Shown here one piece after another: positions 13,620 to 22,990 of a DNA stretch of 64,000 nucleotides (positions within the stretch are counted from its first letter, which is position 1; each line of letters starts with the position of its first letter). Source of the stretch: Streptomonospora mangrovi. Its GTDB lineage: Bacteria > Actinomycetota > Actinomycetes > Streptosporangiales > Streptosporangiaceae. Location of the stretch: assembly GCF_027604915.1 (NCBI RefSeq), contig NZ_JAJAQC010000033.1:1-64000 (forward strand), written 5' to 3'. Below the pieces are notes generated by a model, which was not told where the DNA came from, did no database searches, and saw only the letters and a program-made list of their open reading frames with translations. The position numbers and the translations under genes were made by a program.

Positions 13620-16600
13620 TCAGATCACGCCGGTCTGGAGGTCGCCGGGGCGGGCGGCGCGGACCTGGTCGGCGAGCGCGGCGAGGGTGGGGGCGGCCAG
13701 GAACGCGCGGGTGGACAGCTCCGCGCCGAGGTCGCGGCGCAGGACGGTGATCATGCGGATGGCCAGCAGGCTGGTGCCGCCCAGGCTGAAGAAGTTGGCG
13801 TCGCGGTCGCCGACCTCGGCGCCGACCAGTTCCGACCACACGCCGGCGATGTGCTTCTCGACCTCGTCGGCGAGCGGGGCGGGGCCGCCGGCCGGCCGGG
13901 CCGCCGCCAGCTCGGCGAGAGCCTGCTGGTCGACCTTGCCGTTGGCGGTCAGCGGCAGCTCGGCCAGGGCGTGGACCTCGGCGGGCACCGCGTGGGCGGG
14001 CAGCCGCGCCGCCAGGTGGGCGGCGAGGTCGGCGGGGCCGGGCGCGGGGTCGCCGGCGACGAACGCGGCCAGCCGGCGCGCGCTGCGCTCGCCCACGGCC
14101 AGCACCGCCGCGCGGCGCACGCCGGGGTGGTCCTCCAGCGCGGCCTCGACCTCGCCGAGTTCCAGCCGGTGCCCGCCGATCTTGACCTGGCGGTCGGTGC
14201 GGCCCAGGAACTCCAGGAGCCCGCCGGGGCGGTAGCGCCCGAGGTCGCCGGTGCGGTACCAGCGCTCGCCGCCGGCGGTGGGGAACCGCTCGGCGGTGCG
14301 CCGGGCGTCGCCCCGGTAGCCCTCGGCCAGCCCGGCGCCGCCGATCCACAGCTCGCCCGGGGTCCAGTCGGGGCAGTCGCGGCCGTGGGGGTCGACCACC
14401 CGGTAGCGCTGGTTGCGCAGCGGGTGGCCGTAGGGCACCGAGGGCCAGCCGTCGGGGACGTGGCCGCCGTCGAAGGCGTTGGACCAGATGGCCGCCTCGG
14501 TGGCGCCGCCCAGGGCGACCAGGCGCACCCGCCCGCCGGCGGCGGCGCGCAGGCGCGGCGCGAGGTCGGCGCCCACCCAGTCGCCCGACACCAGGGCCAG
14601 CCGCAGCGCGGGGGGCAGCCCGGGGCCTTCGGCGGCCAGCAGCAGCATGTCCAGCAGGGCGGGCACGGTGTTCCACACGGTCACGCCGTGCTCGGCGCAC
14701 AGCGCGCGCCAGCGCTCGGCGTCGCGGCGGTCGTCCTCCTCGGGCACCACCAGCGCGCCGCCGGCGCCCAGCAGGCCGAAGAGGTCGTAGACCGACAGGT
14801 CGAAGTCCAGCGCCGACAGCGCGAGCACCCGGTCGCCGGATCCCACTTCGTAGCGCTCGGTGATGTCGGCGACGGTGTTGAGCGCGGCGGCGTGGCTGAC
14901 CGCGACACCCTTGGGCGCGCCGGTGGAGCCGGAGGTGAACACGGTGTAGGCGAGCGCGCCGGGGTCGGTGGCGAGGGGCGCGGCCAGCGGCGGGGCGGCG
15001 CGCAGCTCGGCGGGGTCGGCGGCGCGCGGCGCGCCGGTGCCGTCGCCCACGGCCAGCACGGTGCCGGCGGCGCGGTGGATGCGCTCGCGCCGCAGCGGGG
15101 GCTGGCCGGCGCCCACGGGCACGTAGGCCGCGCCGGCGGCCAGCACGCCCAGCACGGCCACGACCTGGTCGGCGCCCTTGGGCAGGCACACGCCCACGGT
15201 GTCGCCGGGGCGCACGCCGCGCCCGACCAGCCCGGCGGCGGTGCGCAGGGCGGCCTCGGCCAGTTCGCCGTGGGTGAGGACCCCCTCGGCGGTGATCACG
15301 GCGGGGGCGTCGGCGCGCTCGGCGGCGCGGGCGAAGAACCCCCCGTGCAGGGTGCCGGCGGGGCGGGGGCCGGCGGTGGCGTTGGCGGCGGCGCGGGCGG
15401 CGCGCTGGTCGGCCGGCAGCGGGGGCGCGGCGGCGCGCGGCCAGGCGGCGGCGCCGTCGGCGGCCAGCGCGCGCAGGGTGTCCAGGTAGGCGGCGAACAT
15501 GGCGTCGAGCACGCCGGGGCGGAACAGCTCCTCCACCGCGTCCCAGGAGACCTCCAGGCCGCCGCGGCTCTCCATGACCTGGTTGTCCAGGTAGACCTGC
15601 GGGGACTGGGACAGCCCCCACACCCGCTCGGGGAACTCGGGCGACAGGTCCAGGGAGACGTCGCCGCCCACGCCCAGGGAGCTGGTGAACACCACGGGGA
15701 TCCCCGGCTGCGCGCCTCCGGTGCGCCGCGCCAGCTCGCGCAGCACCCACTCGGCGGGCGCCTCGCGGTGGTCGAGGTCGCGGCCCAGCCGCCGCTGGAG
15801 GTCGCGGGCGGCCTCCAGCGGGTCCCGGCCGGGCTCGCGGTGGTAGGAGGTCAGCGACAGGGAGGTGAAGTCGCCCAGGACGCGGCCGATGTGGGGGTGG
15901 ACGTCGTGCCGGTTGAACAGGGTGAGGGTGAGGCTGAGGGCGGTCTGGCCGCTCCAGCGGCCCAGCACCTCGCCGTAGCAGGCGAGCAGCAGCGCGGCGG
16001 GGGTGATCCCGGCCGAGCGGGCCAGCGCCCGCAGCGCCGCCCACTCGCGGGGGGCCAGCCGGTCGGCGCGGCGGGTGAAGCGGGGGCGGTCGATGTCGGC
16101 GGGCGCGCGGCGCAGCGGGAGGTCGGGCGCGGGCGGCAGCTCGGCCACGCGGGCGCGCCAGTAGTCCTCGTCGCGGCGGCGCCGCTGGGGGTCGGGGCGC
16201 ACCTGGGCGAGGTAGTCGCGGAAGGTGACGTCGAGCGGCTCCAGTTCGGCGGCGGGCTCGCGGTAGAGGCGGTCCAGCTCGGTGTAGAAGGTCATGATGC
16301 TCAGGGCGTCCAGGACCAGGTAGTCCAGGCCGACGCCGAGGCGCACCCGCTCGGCGCCGCCGCGCCGGTAGCGCACCGCGCGCACGTCGAACAGCGGCCA
16401 CCGGGTGGGGTCGAGGACCTGGTGGGACATGGACTCCCGCAGGTCGCGCAGCGCGGGGTCGGGGTCGTCGGGGTCGGCGTCGGCCACGGGCACCCGGACG
16501 GGGGCGACCTCGGGCAGGACCCGCTGGTCGCCGTCGGGGCCGAAGACCGCGCGCAGCATGTCGTGGCGGGCGACGAGCCGGTTCAGCGCGCGCTCCAGCC

Positions 16601-19600
16601 GGGGCAGGTCCACGCCGGCGCCGTCGAACTCGGTGTAGTGGTAGGTGCCCACCCCGCCCAGCGGGAAGTCGGGGCTGCGGCCGGTGAGGTAGGCCCGCTG
16701 CACCTCGGTGGGGGCGAACGGCTCGTGGCGCGCGCCGGGGTCGTGGGCGATGGGCGCGGCGCCGGTACCGGTGTCCGCCGCGGCGCCGGGTTCGGGCAGC
16801 CGGGCGGCGAAGTCGGCGAGCACGGGGTGGGCGAACAGCTCGGCCACGCCCGCCTCGGCGTGGCCGAGGGCGCGCAGCGCGGCGACCACGCGGGTGGCCA
16901 GCAGGGAGTCGCCGCCCAGCGCGAAGAAGGAGTCGCCGCGGTGCACGGCGGCGGCGCCCAGCACCTCTTGCCAGACCTCGGCGACGCGGCGCTCGGCGGC
17001 GGTGGCGGGCGGTTCGGCGCCGGCCGGGGCGGCGCCGAGGTGGTCGGTGATCCGGGCGGCCACGGCGGCGCGGTCGGGTTTGCCGTTTCGGGTGAGCGGC
17101 ACGGCGGGCAGCGCCACCACGGGGTCGGGCAGCATGGCCGGCGGCAGCAGGGTGCGCGCGTGGTCGGCGGCGGCTTCGGCGAGCCCGTCGGCGGGGGCGC
17201 CGGGGGCGGGGGCGACGGCGGCGGCCAGGCGCGGTGCGGGTCCGGGCAGGGCCACGGCGACGGCGGCGGCCACGCCGGGGTGGGCGCGCAGGGCGGCCTC
17301 GACCTCGCCGGTCTCGACGCGCACGCCGTTGACCTTGACCTGGTGGTCGGCGCGGCCGAGGAACTCCAGGGTGCCGTCGGGGGCGTAGCGGGCGAGGTCG
17401 CCGGTGCGGTACCAGCGCTCGCCGCCGGCGGTGACGAACCGGTCGGCGGTGGCGGCGGCGTCGCCCCGGTAGCCCCGGGCCAGCCCGGCGCCGCCCACCC
17501 ACAGCTCGCCGGCGACGTGGTCGGGCCGGTCGCGGCCCTGGGGGTCGACCACCCGGCAGCGCACGCCGGGCAGCGGGCGGCCCCAGGGCACGCACGGCCA
17601 GGCGGGGTCGGCCTCATCGACCTCCAGCAGGGTGGAGTGGATCGCGGCCTCGGTCATGCCGCCCAGCGCGAGGAACCGGCAGTCGGGGGCCTGGGCGCGC
17701 AGCCGGTCGGCGAGGGAGGGGGCGATGCGGTCGCCGCCCAGCAGCGCGGCGCGCAGCGGCGGCATCGGCGCCGCGCCCGCCTCGACCGCCGCCAGCAGCA
17801 TGTCCAGCAGCGCGGGCACGCAGTTGAGCAGGGTCGCCCCGGCGTCGGCGGCGGCGCGCGCCCAGGTGAGGGCGTCGCGGCGGTCGGCGGAGTCGACCAG
17901 CACGGCGGCGCCGCCGGCCGACAGCGGCGCGAACAGGTCGAACACCGACATGTCGAAGTCGGGGTCGGCCAGCGCCAGGGTGCGGTCGCCGGGGCCGGTG
18001 CCCAGGTGGGCGTTGAGCACGTCGATCGTGTGCGCGGCGGCGCGGTGGGGGACCTCCACGCCCTTGGGGGTGCCGGTGGAGCCGGAGGTGAACAGCACGT
18101 AGGCGAGGTCGTCGGGGGCGGCCGGGCGGGGTTCGGCGGGCGGTGCGGTGCGCGCGTCGTCCCAGGCCAGCACGGGTACGCGGCCGTCGTGGCGGCCGGG
18201 GTCGTCGGTGAGCAGCAGCGCCGGCGCGCCCGCCGCGATGACGCGGGCGCGCCGGGCCGCCGGCTGGTCGCGGCCCACGGGCAGGTAGGCGCAGCCGGCC
18301 GCGAGGACCCCCAGGACGGCGGCCACCTGGTCGGCGCCCTTGCGGAGGTCGACGGCCACGACCGCGCCGGCGGGCGCCTGGGCGGCGACGGCACCGGCGG
18401 CGCGCAGCGCGCGGTCGGCCAGGTCGCCGTAGGAGACGGCGGTGCCGTCGGCGGCGACCAGGGCGGTGGCGGCGGGCGCGGTGCGGGCGCGGGCGAGAAA
18501 GGGCGCGTGCAGGGTGCGGGGCGCGGGCGGCGCCGCGTCCGGCGCGGTGGCGGCGCGCGCGGCGGCGCGGGCGGCCGGCAGCGGGGGGCAAAACGGGCGC
18601 GACCAGGCGGCGGGGTCGTCGATCAGCTCCTCGACCAGGGCGCGGTAGCGGTCGAACGCCTCGGCGGCCGCGCCGGGCGCGAACGCGTGCTCGCGCAGGT
18701 CCCAGTTGAGCAGCAGGCCGCCGTCCAACTCGGTCACCTGGGCGTCCAGCAGCACCTGGGGGCCCTGGGAGATGATCCACGACGGCGCGCCGAACACCTC
18801 CTGGACGGCGTCGGTGAACAGCGGGCCCAGGCCGATGGCGCTGGTGTAGACGACCGGCGCCAGGACGGGCGCGCCGCCGCCGGAGCGGGCGAGGTCGCGC
18901 AGCACCTCCACCCCGCCGTAGGCGCCGTGGTCCACCGCCTGGTGGAGGTCGGTCCGCACGGCGGCGGCGCGCTCGGCGAAGGGGGCGGGCGCGCCGGTGT
19001 CCACGCCCAGCAGCACCGAGCCGCTGAAGTCGCCGATCACCTGGTCGACGTTGGGGTGCAGCGGCGCCCGGTCGAAGAGGGGCAGGTTGAGGGTGAAGCG
19101 CGGCTCGGCGCTCCAGGCCCCCAGCACCTCGGCGAAGGCGGCGGCCAGGGCGGCGGCGGGGGTGACCCCGGCGGCGCGGGCGCGGCGGGCGAACGCGCGG
19201 GTGCGCTCGGGCGGGAGGTGGTGGTGCAGCCGGGTGGAGCGGGTCGGCGGGGCGCCCGCCGAGGCCGGCGCGAGGGCGTCGGGGACGGTGGGCAGGGCGG
19301 GCGGCGGCGGGAGGTCGGGCAGGCGCTCGGCCCACCAGGCGCGGGCGCGCTCGCGAGGGGCGGGGTCGGCGGCGGCGCGGGCCGCGCGGTCGGCCAGGTA
19401 GCGGGCGAAGTCGTAGTCCAGCGGGGGCAGGGAGCCGCCGGTGTAGGCGGTGCGCAGGTCCTCCAGCAGCACGCGCAGGCTCAGCGCGTCGGCGACGATC
19501 ATGTCGAGGTCGACGTGCAGCCGGGTGGCGCCGCCGGGCAGCAGGGACAGGGCGATGTCCAGCACGTGCCCGGCGGCGACGTCCATGCGGCGGTGGGTGG

Positions 19601-20240
19601 AGTCGTCGCGCACCCGCGCCAGGACCCGCTCGGCCTCGTGCGGGGAGAGGTCCCGCAGGTCGTGCACTGCCAGGGCGGGCGCCTCGGCCTCGGCGGGGGC
19701 GGTGTACTGGCGGCCGTCGCCGGTGAAGCGCACGCGCAGCATGGGGTGGCGGGCCACGACGGCGCGCACGGCGGCGGCGAGCCGGTCGGGGTCGAGGCCG
19801 CGCCCGTCGAACTCGGTGTAGAAGTGCGCGGCGACCCCGCCCAGGGGCTGGCCGTCCTGCCGGCCGATCCAGTAGGCGTGCTGCATGGTCGCCATGGGGA
19901 AGGGCGCGCCGGGGGCGGCGGGCGCGGCGGAGCCGGGGGCGGCGACCAGGTCGGTGGGGGCGGCGGTGTCGGCGGCCGGGGCGGGCGTGCGGGCGGCGGG
20001 AGCGGCGGGGGCCGAGCGGCGCAGCAGGTCGCGCCAGGCCGCCGCCGTGGGTTCGGCGGCAACGTCGGCGAACGTGACGTCGTGGCCGGCCTCGCGCCAG
20101 GCGCCCACGAGCCGGATGAGCCCGAGGGAGTCCAGCCCGTGGTCGAAGAGGTCGTCGGTGTCGGCGAAGCCGTCGGTGCCCAGGATCGCGGCCACCTGCT
20201 CCCGTACGGACTTGGGCCCGGCCTCGGCGCGGTCAGCCAC
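13620..20240 (-). CDS. NRPS 1: ArCP-Cy-A-PCP-Cy-A(Cys)-PCP (PchE/HMWP2-like)
   Basis: The 2206-residue synthetase starts with an aryl carrier domain (8-75, Ser38 in DHGLDSLGL). Cy1 (about 115-545) has D246, D251, S254. A1 (about 575-1060) has FTSGSTGTPKG and pocket residues D-M-F-N-L-G-L-I-H-K. PCP1 carries Ser1112. Cy2 (about 1170-1600) has D1306, D1311, S1314. A2 (about 1630-2115) has D-L-Y-N-V-S-L-I-W-K, a cysteine code. PCP2 carries Ser2157 in an unusual LGGTS context. Neither A domain has the embedded epimerase/MT-like insert found in PchE or HMWP2. There is no release domain, so the chain passes to NRPS 2, 90 bp downstream. A1 shares Gly301 and His331 with the threonine code and may make an oxazoline. 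The GTG start at 20240 follows AAGGGGG. Confidence 0.93.
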   Translation of the reverse strand: MADRAEAGPKSVREQVAAILGTDGFADTDDLFDHGLDSLGLIRLVGAWREAGHDVTFADVAAEPTAAAWRDLLRRSAPAAPAARTPAPAADTAAPTDLVAAPGSAAPAAPGAPFPMATMQHAYWIGRQDGQPLGGVAAHFYTEFDGRGLDPDRLAAAVRAVVARHPMLRVRFTGDGRQYTAPAEAEAPALAVHDLRDLSPHEAERVLARVRDDSTHRRMDVAAGHVLDIALSLLPGGATRLHVDLDMIVADALSLRVLLEDLRTAYTGGSLPPLDYDFARYLADRAARAAADPAPRERARAWWAERLPDLPPPPALPTVPDALAPASAGAPPTRSTRLHHHLPPERTRAFARRARAAGVTPAAALAAAFAEVLGAWSAEPRFTLNLPLFDRAPLHPNVDQVIGDFSGSVLLGVDTGAPAPFAERAAAVRTDLHQAVDHGAYGGVEVLRDLARSGGGAPVLAPVVYTSAIGLGPLFTDAVQEVFGAPSWIISQGPQVLLDAQVTELDGGLLLNWDLREHAFAPGAAAEAFDRYRALVEELIDDPAAWSRPFCPPLPAARAAARAATAPDAAPPAPRTLHAPFLARARTAPAATALVAADGTAVSYGDLADRALRAAGAVAAQAPAGAVVAVDLRKGADQVAAVLGVLAAGCAYLPVGRDQPAARRARVIAAGAPALLLTDDPGRHDGRVPVLAWDDARTAPPAEPRPAAPDDLAYVLFTSGSTGTPKGVEVPHRAAAHTIDVLNAHLGTGPGDRTLALADPDFDMSVFDLFAPLSAGGAAVLVDSADRRDALTWARAAADAGATLLNCVPALLDMLLAAVEAGAAPMPPLRAALLGGDRIAPSLADRLRAQAPDCRFLALGGMTEAAIHSTLLEVDEADPAWPCVPWGRPLPGVRCRVVDPQGRDRPDHVAGELWVGGAGLARGYRGDAAATADRFVTAGGERWYRTGDLARYAPDGTLEFLGRADHQVKVNGVRVETGEVEAALRAHPGVAAAVAVALPGPAPRLAAAVAPAPGAPADGLAEAAADHARTLLPPAMLPDPVVALPAVPLTRNGKPDRAAVAARITDHLGAAPAGAEPPATAAERRVAEVWQEVLGAAAVHRGDSFFALGGDSLLATRVVAALRALGHAEAGVAELFAHPVLADFAARLPEPGAAADTGTGAAPIAHDPGARHEPFAPTEVQRAYLTGRSPDFPLGGVGTYHYTEFDGAGVDLPRLERALNRLVARHDMLRAVFGPDGDQRVLPEVAPVRVPVADADPDDPDPALRDLRESMSHQVLDPTRWPLFDVRAVRYRRGGAERVRLGVGLDYLVLDALSIMTFYTELDRLYREPAAELEPLDVTFRDYLAQVRPDPQRRRRDEDYWRARVAELPPAPDLPLRRAPADIDRPRFTRRADRLAPREWAALRALARSAGITPAALLLACYGEVLGRWSGQTALSLTLTLFNRHDVHPHIGRVLGDFTSLSLTSYHREPGRDPLEAARDLQRRLGRDLDHREAPAEWVLRELARRTGGAQPGIPVVFTSSLGVGGDVSLDLSPEFPERVWGLSQSPQVYLDNQVMESRGGLEVSWDAVEELFRPGVLDAMFAAYLDTLRALAADGAAAWPRAAAPPLPADQRAARAAANATAGPRPAGTLHGGFFARAAERADAPAVITAEGVLTHGELAEAALRTAAGLVGRGVRPGDTVGVCLPKGADQVVAVLGVLAAGAAYVPVGAGQPPLRRERIHRAAGTVLAVGDGTGAPRAADPAELRAAPPLAAPLATDPGALAYTVFTSGSTGAPKGVAVSHAAALNTVADITERYEVGSGDRVLALSALDFDLSVYDLFGLLGAGGALVVPEEDDRRDAERWRALCAEHGVTVWNTVPALLDMLLLAAEGPGLPPALRLALVSGDWVGADLAPRLRAAAGGRVRLVALGGATEAAIWSNAFDGGHVPDGWPSVPYGHPLRNQRYRVVDPHGRDCPDWTPGELWIGGAGLAEGYRGDARRTAERFPTAGGERWYRTGDLGRYRPGGLLEFLGRTDRQVKIGGHRLELGEVEAALEDHPGVRRAAVLAVGERSARRLAAFVAGDPAPGPADLAAHLAARLPAHAVPAEVHALAELPLTANGKVDQQALAELAAARPAGGPAPLADEVEKHIAGVWSELVGAEVGDRDANFFSLGGTSLLAIRMITVLRRDLGAELSTRAFLAAPTLAALADQVRAARPGDLQTGVI

Positions 20241-20282
20241 GACGATTCGCCCCCTTGCGGTGTGGTTCGCGGGTATCGGTGA

Positions 20283-20303
20283 TAATGAAAACCGTTTTCA
20301 TTA
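20283..20303. promoter_or_regulatory. Zur-type operator in the divergent NRPS/ligase promoter
   Basis: A perfect 10-1-10 inverted repeat: TAATGAAAAC, a central C, GTTTTCATTA. Its 15-base core TGAAAACCGTTTTCA (20286-20300) is a 7-1-7 palindrome matching the Streptomyces Zur box (TGAAAATGATTTTCA class). It lies 43 bp before the NRPS 1 start and 74 bp before the ligase start, so one bound dimer pair could repress both directions. It does not look like a DtxR/IdeR iron box. Fur-family repressors have similar sites, so Zur versus Fur is inference. Confidence 0.8.
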
Positions 20304-20376
20304 CCGGTGTCTATGTATAGCACCGCCCGGATCGCCGAGTCGAGCCCGGATCGCCCACATCACAAGGAGGAGTCGC

Positions 20377-21993
20377 ATGCCGCAGGACTGGCTGCCCTGG
20401 CCCGCGGACACGGCACGGGAGTACCGCGAGCGCGGGTTCTGGGACGACCGGCGGCTGGACGCGCCGCTGCGCGAGGGCGCCGCCCGCCACGGCGACCGCC
20501 TCGCCCTGGTCGACGGCGCCGACCGGCTCAGCTACGCCGATCTGGACACCTGCGTGGACCGGGTGGCCGCCGGGCTGGCCGCGCTGCCGGTGCGCGCGGG
20601 CGAGCGCGTGCTGCTGCAACTGCCCAACCGCGCCGAGTACGTGGTCACCCTGTTCGCGCTGGTGCGCATCGGCGCGCTGCCGGTGCTGGCGCTGCCCTCG
20701 CTGGGCCCGGCCGAGGTGGAGTCGCTGGTGCGCACCAGCGGCGCGTGCGCGCTCGTGGTCGCCCAGGGCCGGGGCCGCGCCGACCCGCGCCCGGCCGCCG
20801 CGCGCATCGCCGCCGAGGCGCCGTCGGTGCGCCGCCTCATCGTGGTGGGCGACCCGGGCGACACCGGCGGCCTGGCCTGGGACGCCCTGCTGGAGGCCGG
20901 CGCCGCCCCGCCCGCCGCCGATGCGGGGTCCGCCGAGGAACCGGCCCTGCTCCTGCTGTCGGGCGGCACCACGGGCACGCCCAAGCTGATCCCCCGCACC
21001 CACGCCGACTACGGCTACAACGCCCGCGCCTCGGCCGCCGCGTGCGGCGTGGGCGCCGACGCCGTGTACCTGGCGGTCCTGCCGGCCGCGCACAACTTCA
21101 CCATGGTGTCGCCGGGGATCGTGGGGACGCTGGCGACCGGCGGCACGGTGGTGCTCAGCCCCGACCCCAGCCCCACGACCGCCTTCGGGCTGGTGGAGCG
21201 CGAGGGGGTGACCATCACCGCGCTGGTGCCCGCGCTGGTGCCGGCGTGGCTGGAGGAGGCCGGGCGCACCGCGCACGACCTGGGGTCGCTGCGGGTGCTC
21301 CAGGTCGGCGGCTCCCGGCTGGACGACGCCACGGCGCGGCGGGTCGGCCCGGCGCTGGGCTGCCGCCTCCAGCAGGTGTTCGGGATGGCCGAGGGCCTGA
21401 ACAACTACACCCGGCTGGACGACCCCGACGACGTGGTGTGCACGACGCAGGGCCGCCCGCTCTCCCCCGCCGACGAGGTCGCGGTGGTGGACGAGGACGG
21501 CCGGCCGGTGCCGCCGGGCACCCCCGGCGAGCTGCTCACGCGCGGGCCCTACACGATCCGCGGCTACTACCGGGCGCGGGAACTGGACGCGCTGCGGTTC
21601 ACCCCCGACGGGTTCTACCGCACCGGCGACCTGGTGGTGCGCACCGAGCGCGGGGACCTGGTGGTGGTGGGACGGGTGAAGGACCAGGTGAACCGGGCGG
21701 GCGAGAAGATCGCGGCCGTGGAGGTGGAGGAGCACCTGCTGGGGGTGCCGGGGGTGGCGGCCGCGGCGGTGGTGGGCGCGCCCGACCCCGTGCTCGGGGA
21801 GCGGTCGGTGGCCTTCGTGGTCGCCCGGGGCGCCGCCTGCCCCGGCCGGGAGGAGGTGCGCGCGGCGCTGCTGGCGCGGGGGGTGGCGCCGTTCAAGGTC
21901 CCTGATGAGGTCCGCGCGGTGCCCGCGCTCCCGCTGACCGGGGTGGGGAAGGTGGACAAGCGCCCGCTGCGGGAGCGGGCGGCGGAGGGGTAG
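20377..21993 (+). CDS. 2,3-dihydroxybenzoate(aryl)-AMP ligase, DhbE/YbtE family
   Basis: The 538-residue protein begins at ATG 20377 after AAGGAGGAG. The AMP-binding loop [11 protein letters not shown] lies at about 193-203. The aryl pocket reads HNFTMVSPG at 239-247. Ser245 aligns with Ser240 of DhbE, which goes with 2,3-dihydroxybenzoate, whereas salicylate ligases usually have Cys there. The position of DhbE Val337 is Asn342 here ([12 protein letters not shown]), which is neither the usual Val nor Leu. C-terminal GVGKVDKR holds the catalytic lysine. It should activate the aryl acid and load Ser38 of the NRPS 1 ArCP. It is divergent from NRPS 1 and shares its operator. Confidence 0.92.
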   Translation: MPQDWLPWPADTAREYRERGFWDDRRLDAPLREGAARHGDRLALVDGADRLSYADLDTCVDRVAAGLAALPVRAGERVLLQLPNRAEYVVTLFALVRIGALPVLALPSLGPAEVESLVRTSGACALVVAQGRGRADPRPAAARIAAEAPSVRRLIVVGDPGDTGGLAWDALLEAGAAPPAADAGSAEEPALLLLSGGTTGTPKLIPRTHADYGYNARASAAACGVGADAVYLAVLPAAHNFTMVSPGIVGTLATGGTVVLSPDPSPTTAFGLVEREGVTITALVPALVPAWLEEAGRTAHDLGSLRVLQVGGSRLDDATARRVGPALGCRLQQVFGMAEGLNNYTRLDDPDDVVCTTQGRPLSPADEVAVVDEDGRPVPPGTPGELLTRGPYTIRGYYRARELDALRFTPDGFYRTGDLVVRTERGDLVVVGRVKDQVNRAGEKIAAVEVEEHLLGVPGVAAAAVVGAPDPVLGERSVAFVVARGAACPGREEVRAALLARGVAPFKVPDEVRAVPALPLTGVGKVDKRPLRERAAEG

Positions 21994-22014
21994 CGGGGGG
22001 CGGCCTCCGGCCGT

Positions 22015-22037
22015 GCCGGCCCGGGGGCCGGGCCGGC
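22015..22037 (+). terminator. Hairpin after the aryl-AMP ligase
   Basis: Nine-base arms GCCGGCCCG and CGGGCCGGC enclose a 5-base loop, 22 bp after the ligase stop and before the convergent isochorismatase. There is no T run, as is common in actinomycetes. Confidence 0.5.
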
Positions 22038-22053
22038 GGGCGGGCGGGCGGCC

Positions 22054-22098
22054 GGGGGGGGGGGGGGGGGGCCGCGGGCGTCCGGGCCGGGGGGGGGG
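22054..22098. other. Long G homopolymers between convergent genes
   Basis: Runs of 18 G (22054-22071) and 10 G (22089-22098) lie in the 187-bp gap between ligase and isochorismatase stops. They resemble the runs at the left edge of the window and may be a sequencing artefact or a join. No gene is affected. Confidence 0.6.
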
Positions 22099-22180
22099 TC
22101 GGGCGGGACGGCCGGACGGCCGGAGGTGGTCGGCGGGGCCGGGGCGGACGGCGGAGGCCGGGGGGGACAGCCGGAGCCGG

Positions 22181-22819
22181 TCAGCCGGACAGGGCGGCCA
22201 GCACCTCCTTGGTGCCGACCGCGCCCGCGCAGCGGTTGGCGGCGTACGACAGGGCCATGGCGTGCTCGGCGGCGGAGAAGTCGGCGACGGCGTCGCCGAC
22301 CACGAAGGTCTCGAAGTCGCGCATGAAGGAGTCGCAGGCGGTGACCAGCACCCCGATGTGGGCGTAGACCCCGCAGACGACCAGTTGGTCGCGGCCGGAG
22401 TCGCGCAGCCGCCACTCCAGGTCGGTGCGGGCGAAGGCGCTGTAGCGCCACTTGGTGATCACGGGCTCGTCGGCGGCGGGCGCCAGCGGCTCCACGATGG
22501 CGGTGTGGGCGGGGTCGTCGCGCAGGCCGTCGCCCCACAGGTCGCGCAGGAGGCCGCGCTCCCGGGGGTGCTGGGACCCGGGCTGGGCGGTGTAGACGCG
22601 CGGCACGCCCAACTCGGCGCAGCGGCGGCGCAGCGCGGAGATGTTGGCGAGGAGGCTGGGCACGGGCTCCTCCTCGGGGGTGAAGGCGTCGAGGAAGTAG
22701 CGCTGCATGTCGTGGATGAGCAGCACGCAGCGGTCGGGGTCCACCGTCCACGCCATGCGGTTGGCGGGCAGGTCGCCCTCGCCGGGCATCGGGTAGGGGT
22801 CGATGGTCGGTAGCGGCAT
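22181..22819 (-). CDS. Isochorismatase (EntB/DhbB/PhzD family, no carrier domain)
   Basis: The 212-residue protein starts at ATG 22819 after AAAGGA. It has the family signatures: DLPANRMAW near the N terminus, [11 protein letters not shown] with the catalytic Asp, the basic residue in [15 protein letters not shown], and [22 protein letters not shown]. It cleaves the vinyl ether of isochorismate to give 2,3-dihydro-2,3-dihydroxybenzoate and pyruvate. The length equals the catalytic domain alone; the aryl carrier domain fused in EntB/DhbB is instead at the N terminus of NRPS 1. It works with the dehydrogenase encoded upstream on the same strand. Confidence 0.9.
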   Translation of the reverse strand: MPLPTIDPYPMPGEGDLPANRMAWTVDPDRCVLLIHDMQRYFLDAFTPEEEPVPSLLANISALRRRCAELGVPRVYTAQPGSQHPRERGLLRDLWGDGLRDDPAHTAIVEPLAPAADEPVITKWRYSAFARTDLEWRLRDSGRDQLVVCGVYAHIGVLVTACDSFMRDFETFVVGDAVADFSAAEHAMALSYAANRCAGAVGTKEVLAALSG

Positions 22820-22860
22820 CAGCGGTCCTTTCGCGCGGGCGCCACGCGCCGGAGGCCGGA

Positions 22861-22980
22861 GCGGCGGCGGGGACGGGATCGGGACGGGGATGGGGCGTGG
22901 GGTGTGGGGGCGCGGAAGCGGGGCGGGGGTGCGGGGGGTGTGGGGGGTGTGGGGGTGGCGGCGGGCCACCGGCCCGGGAG
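22861..22980. other. G-rich strand with many GGG/GGGG tracts
   Basis: The 171-bp gap between the isochorismatase start and the dehydrogenase stop carries more than ten runs of three to six G on the + strand, which is the template strand for both flanking genes, with spacings compatible with G-quadruplexes. No ORF or operator was found. Confidence 0.45.
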
Positions 22981-22990
22981 TCACCGGGGT

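Noticed and set aside
20230-20340. IdeR/DtxR iron box in the NRPS promoter
   Set aside because: The TTAGGTTAGGCTAACCTAA-type pattern is not present; the palindrome found belongs to the Fur/Zur class.
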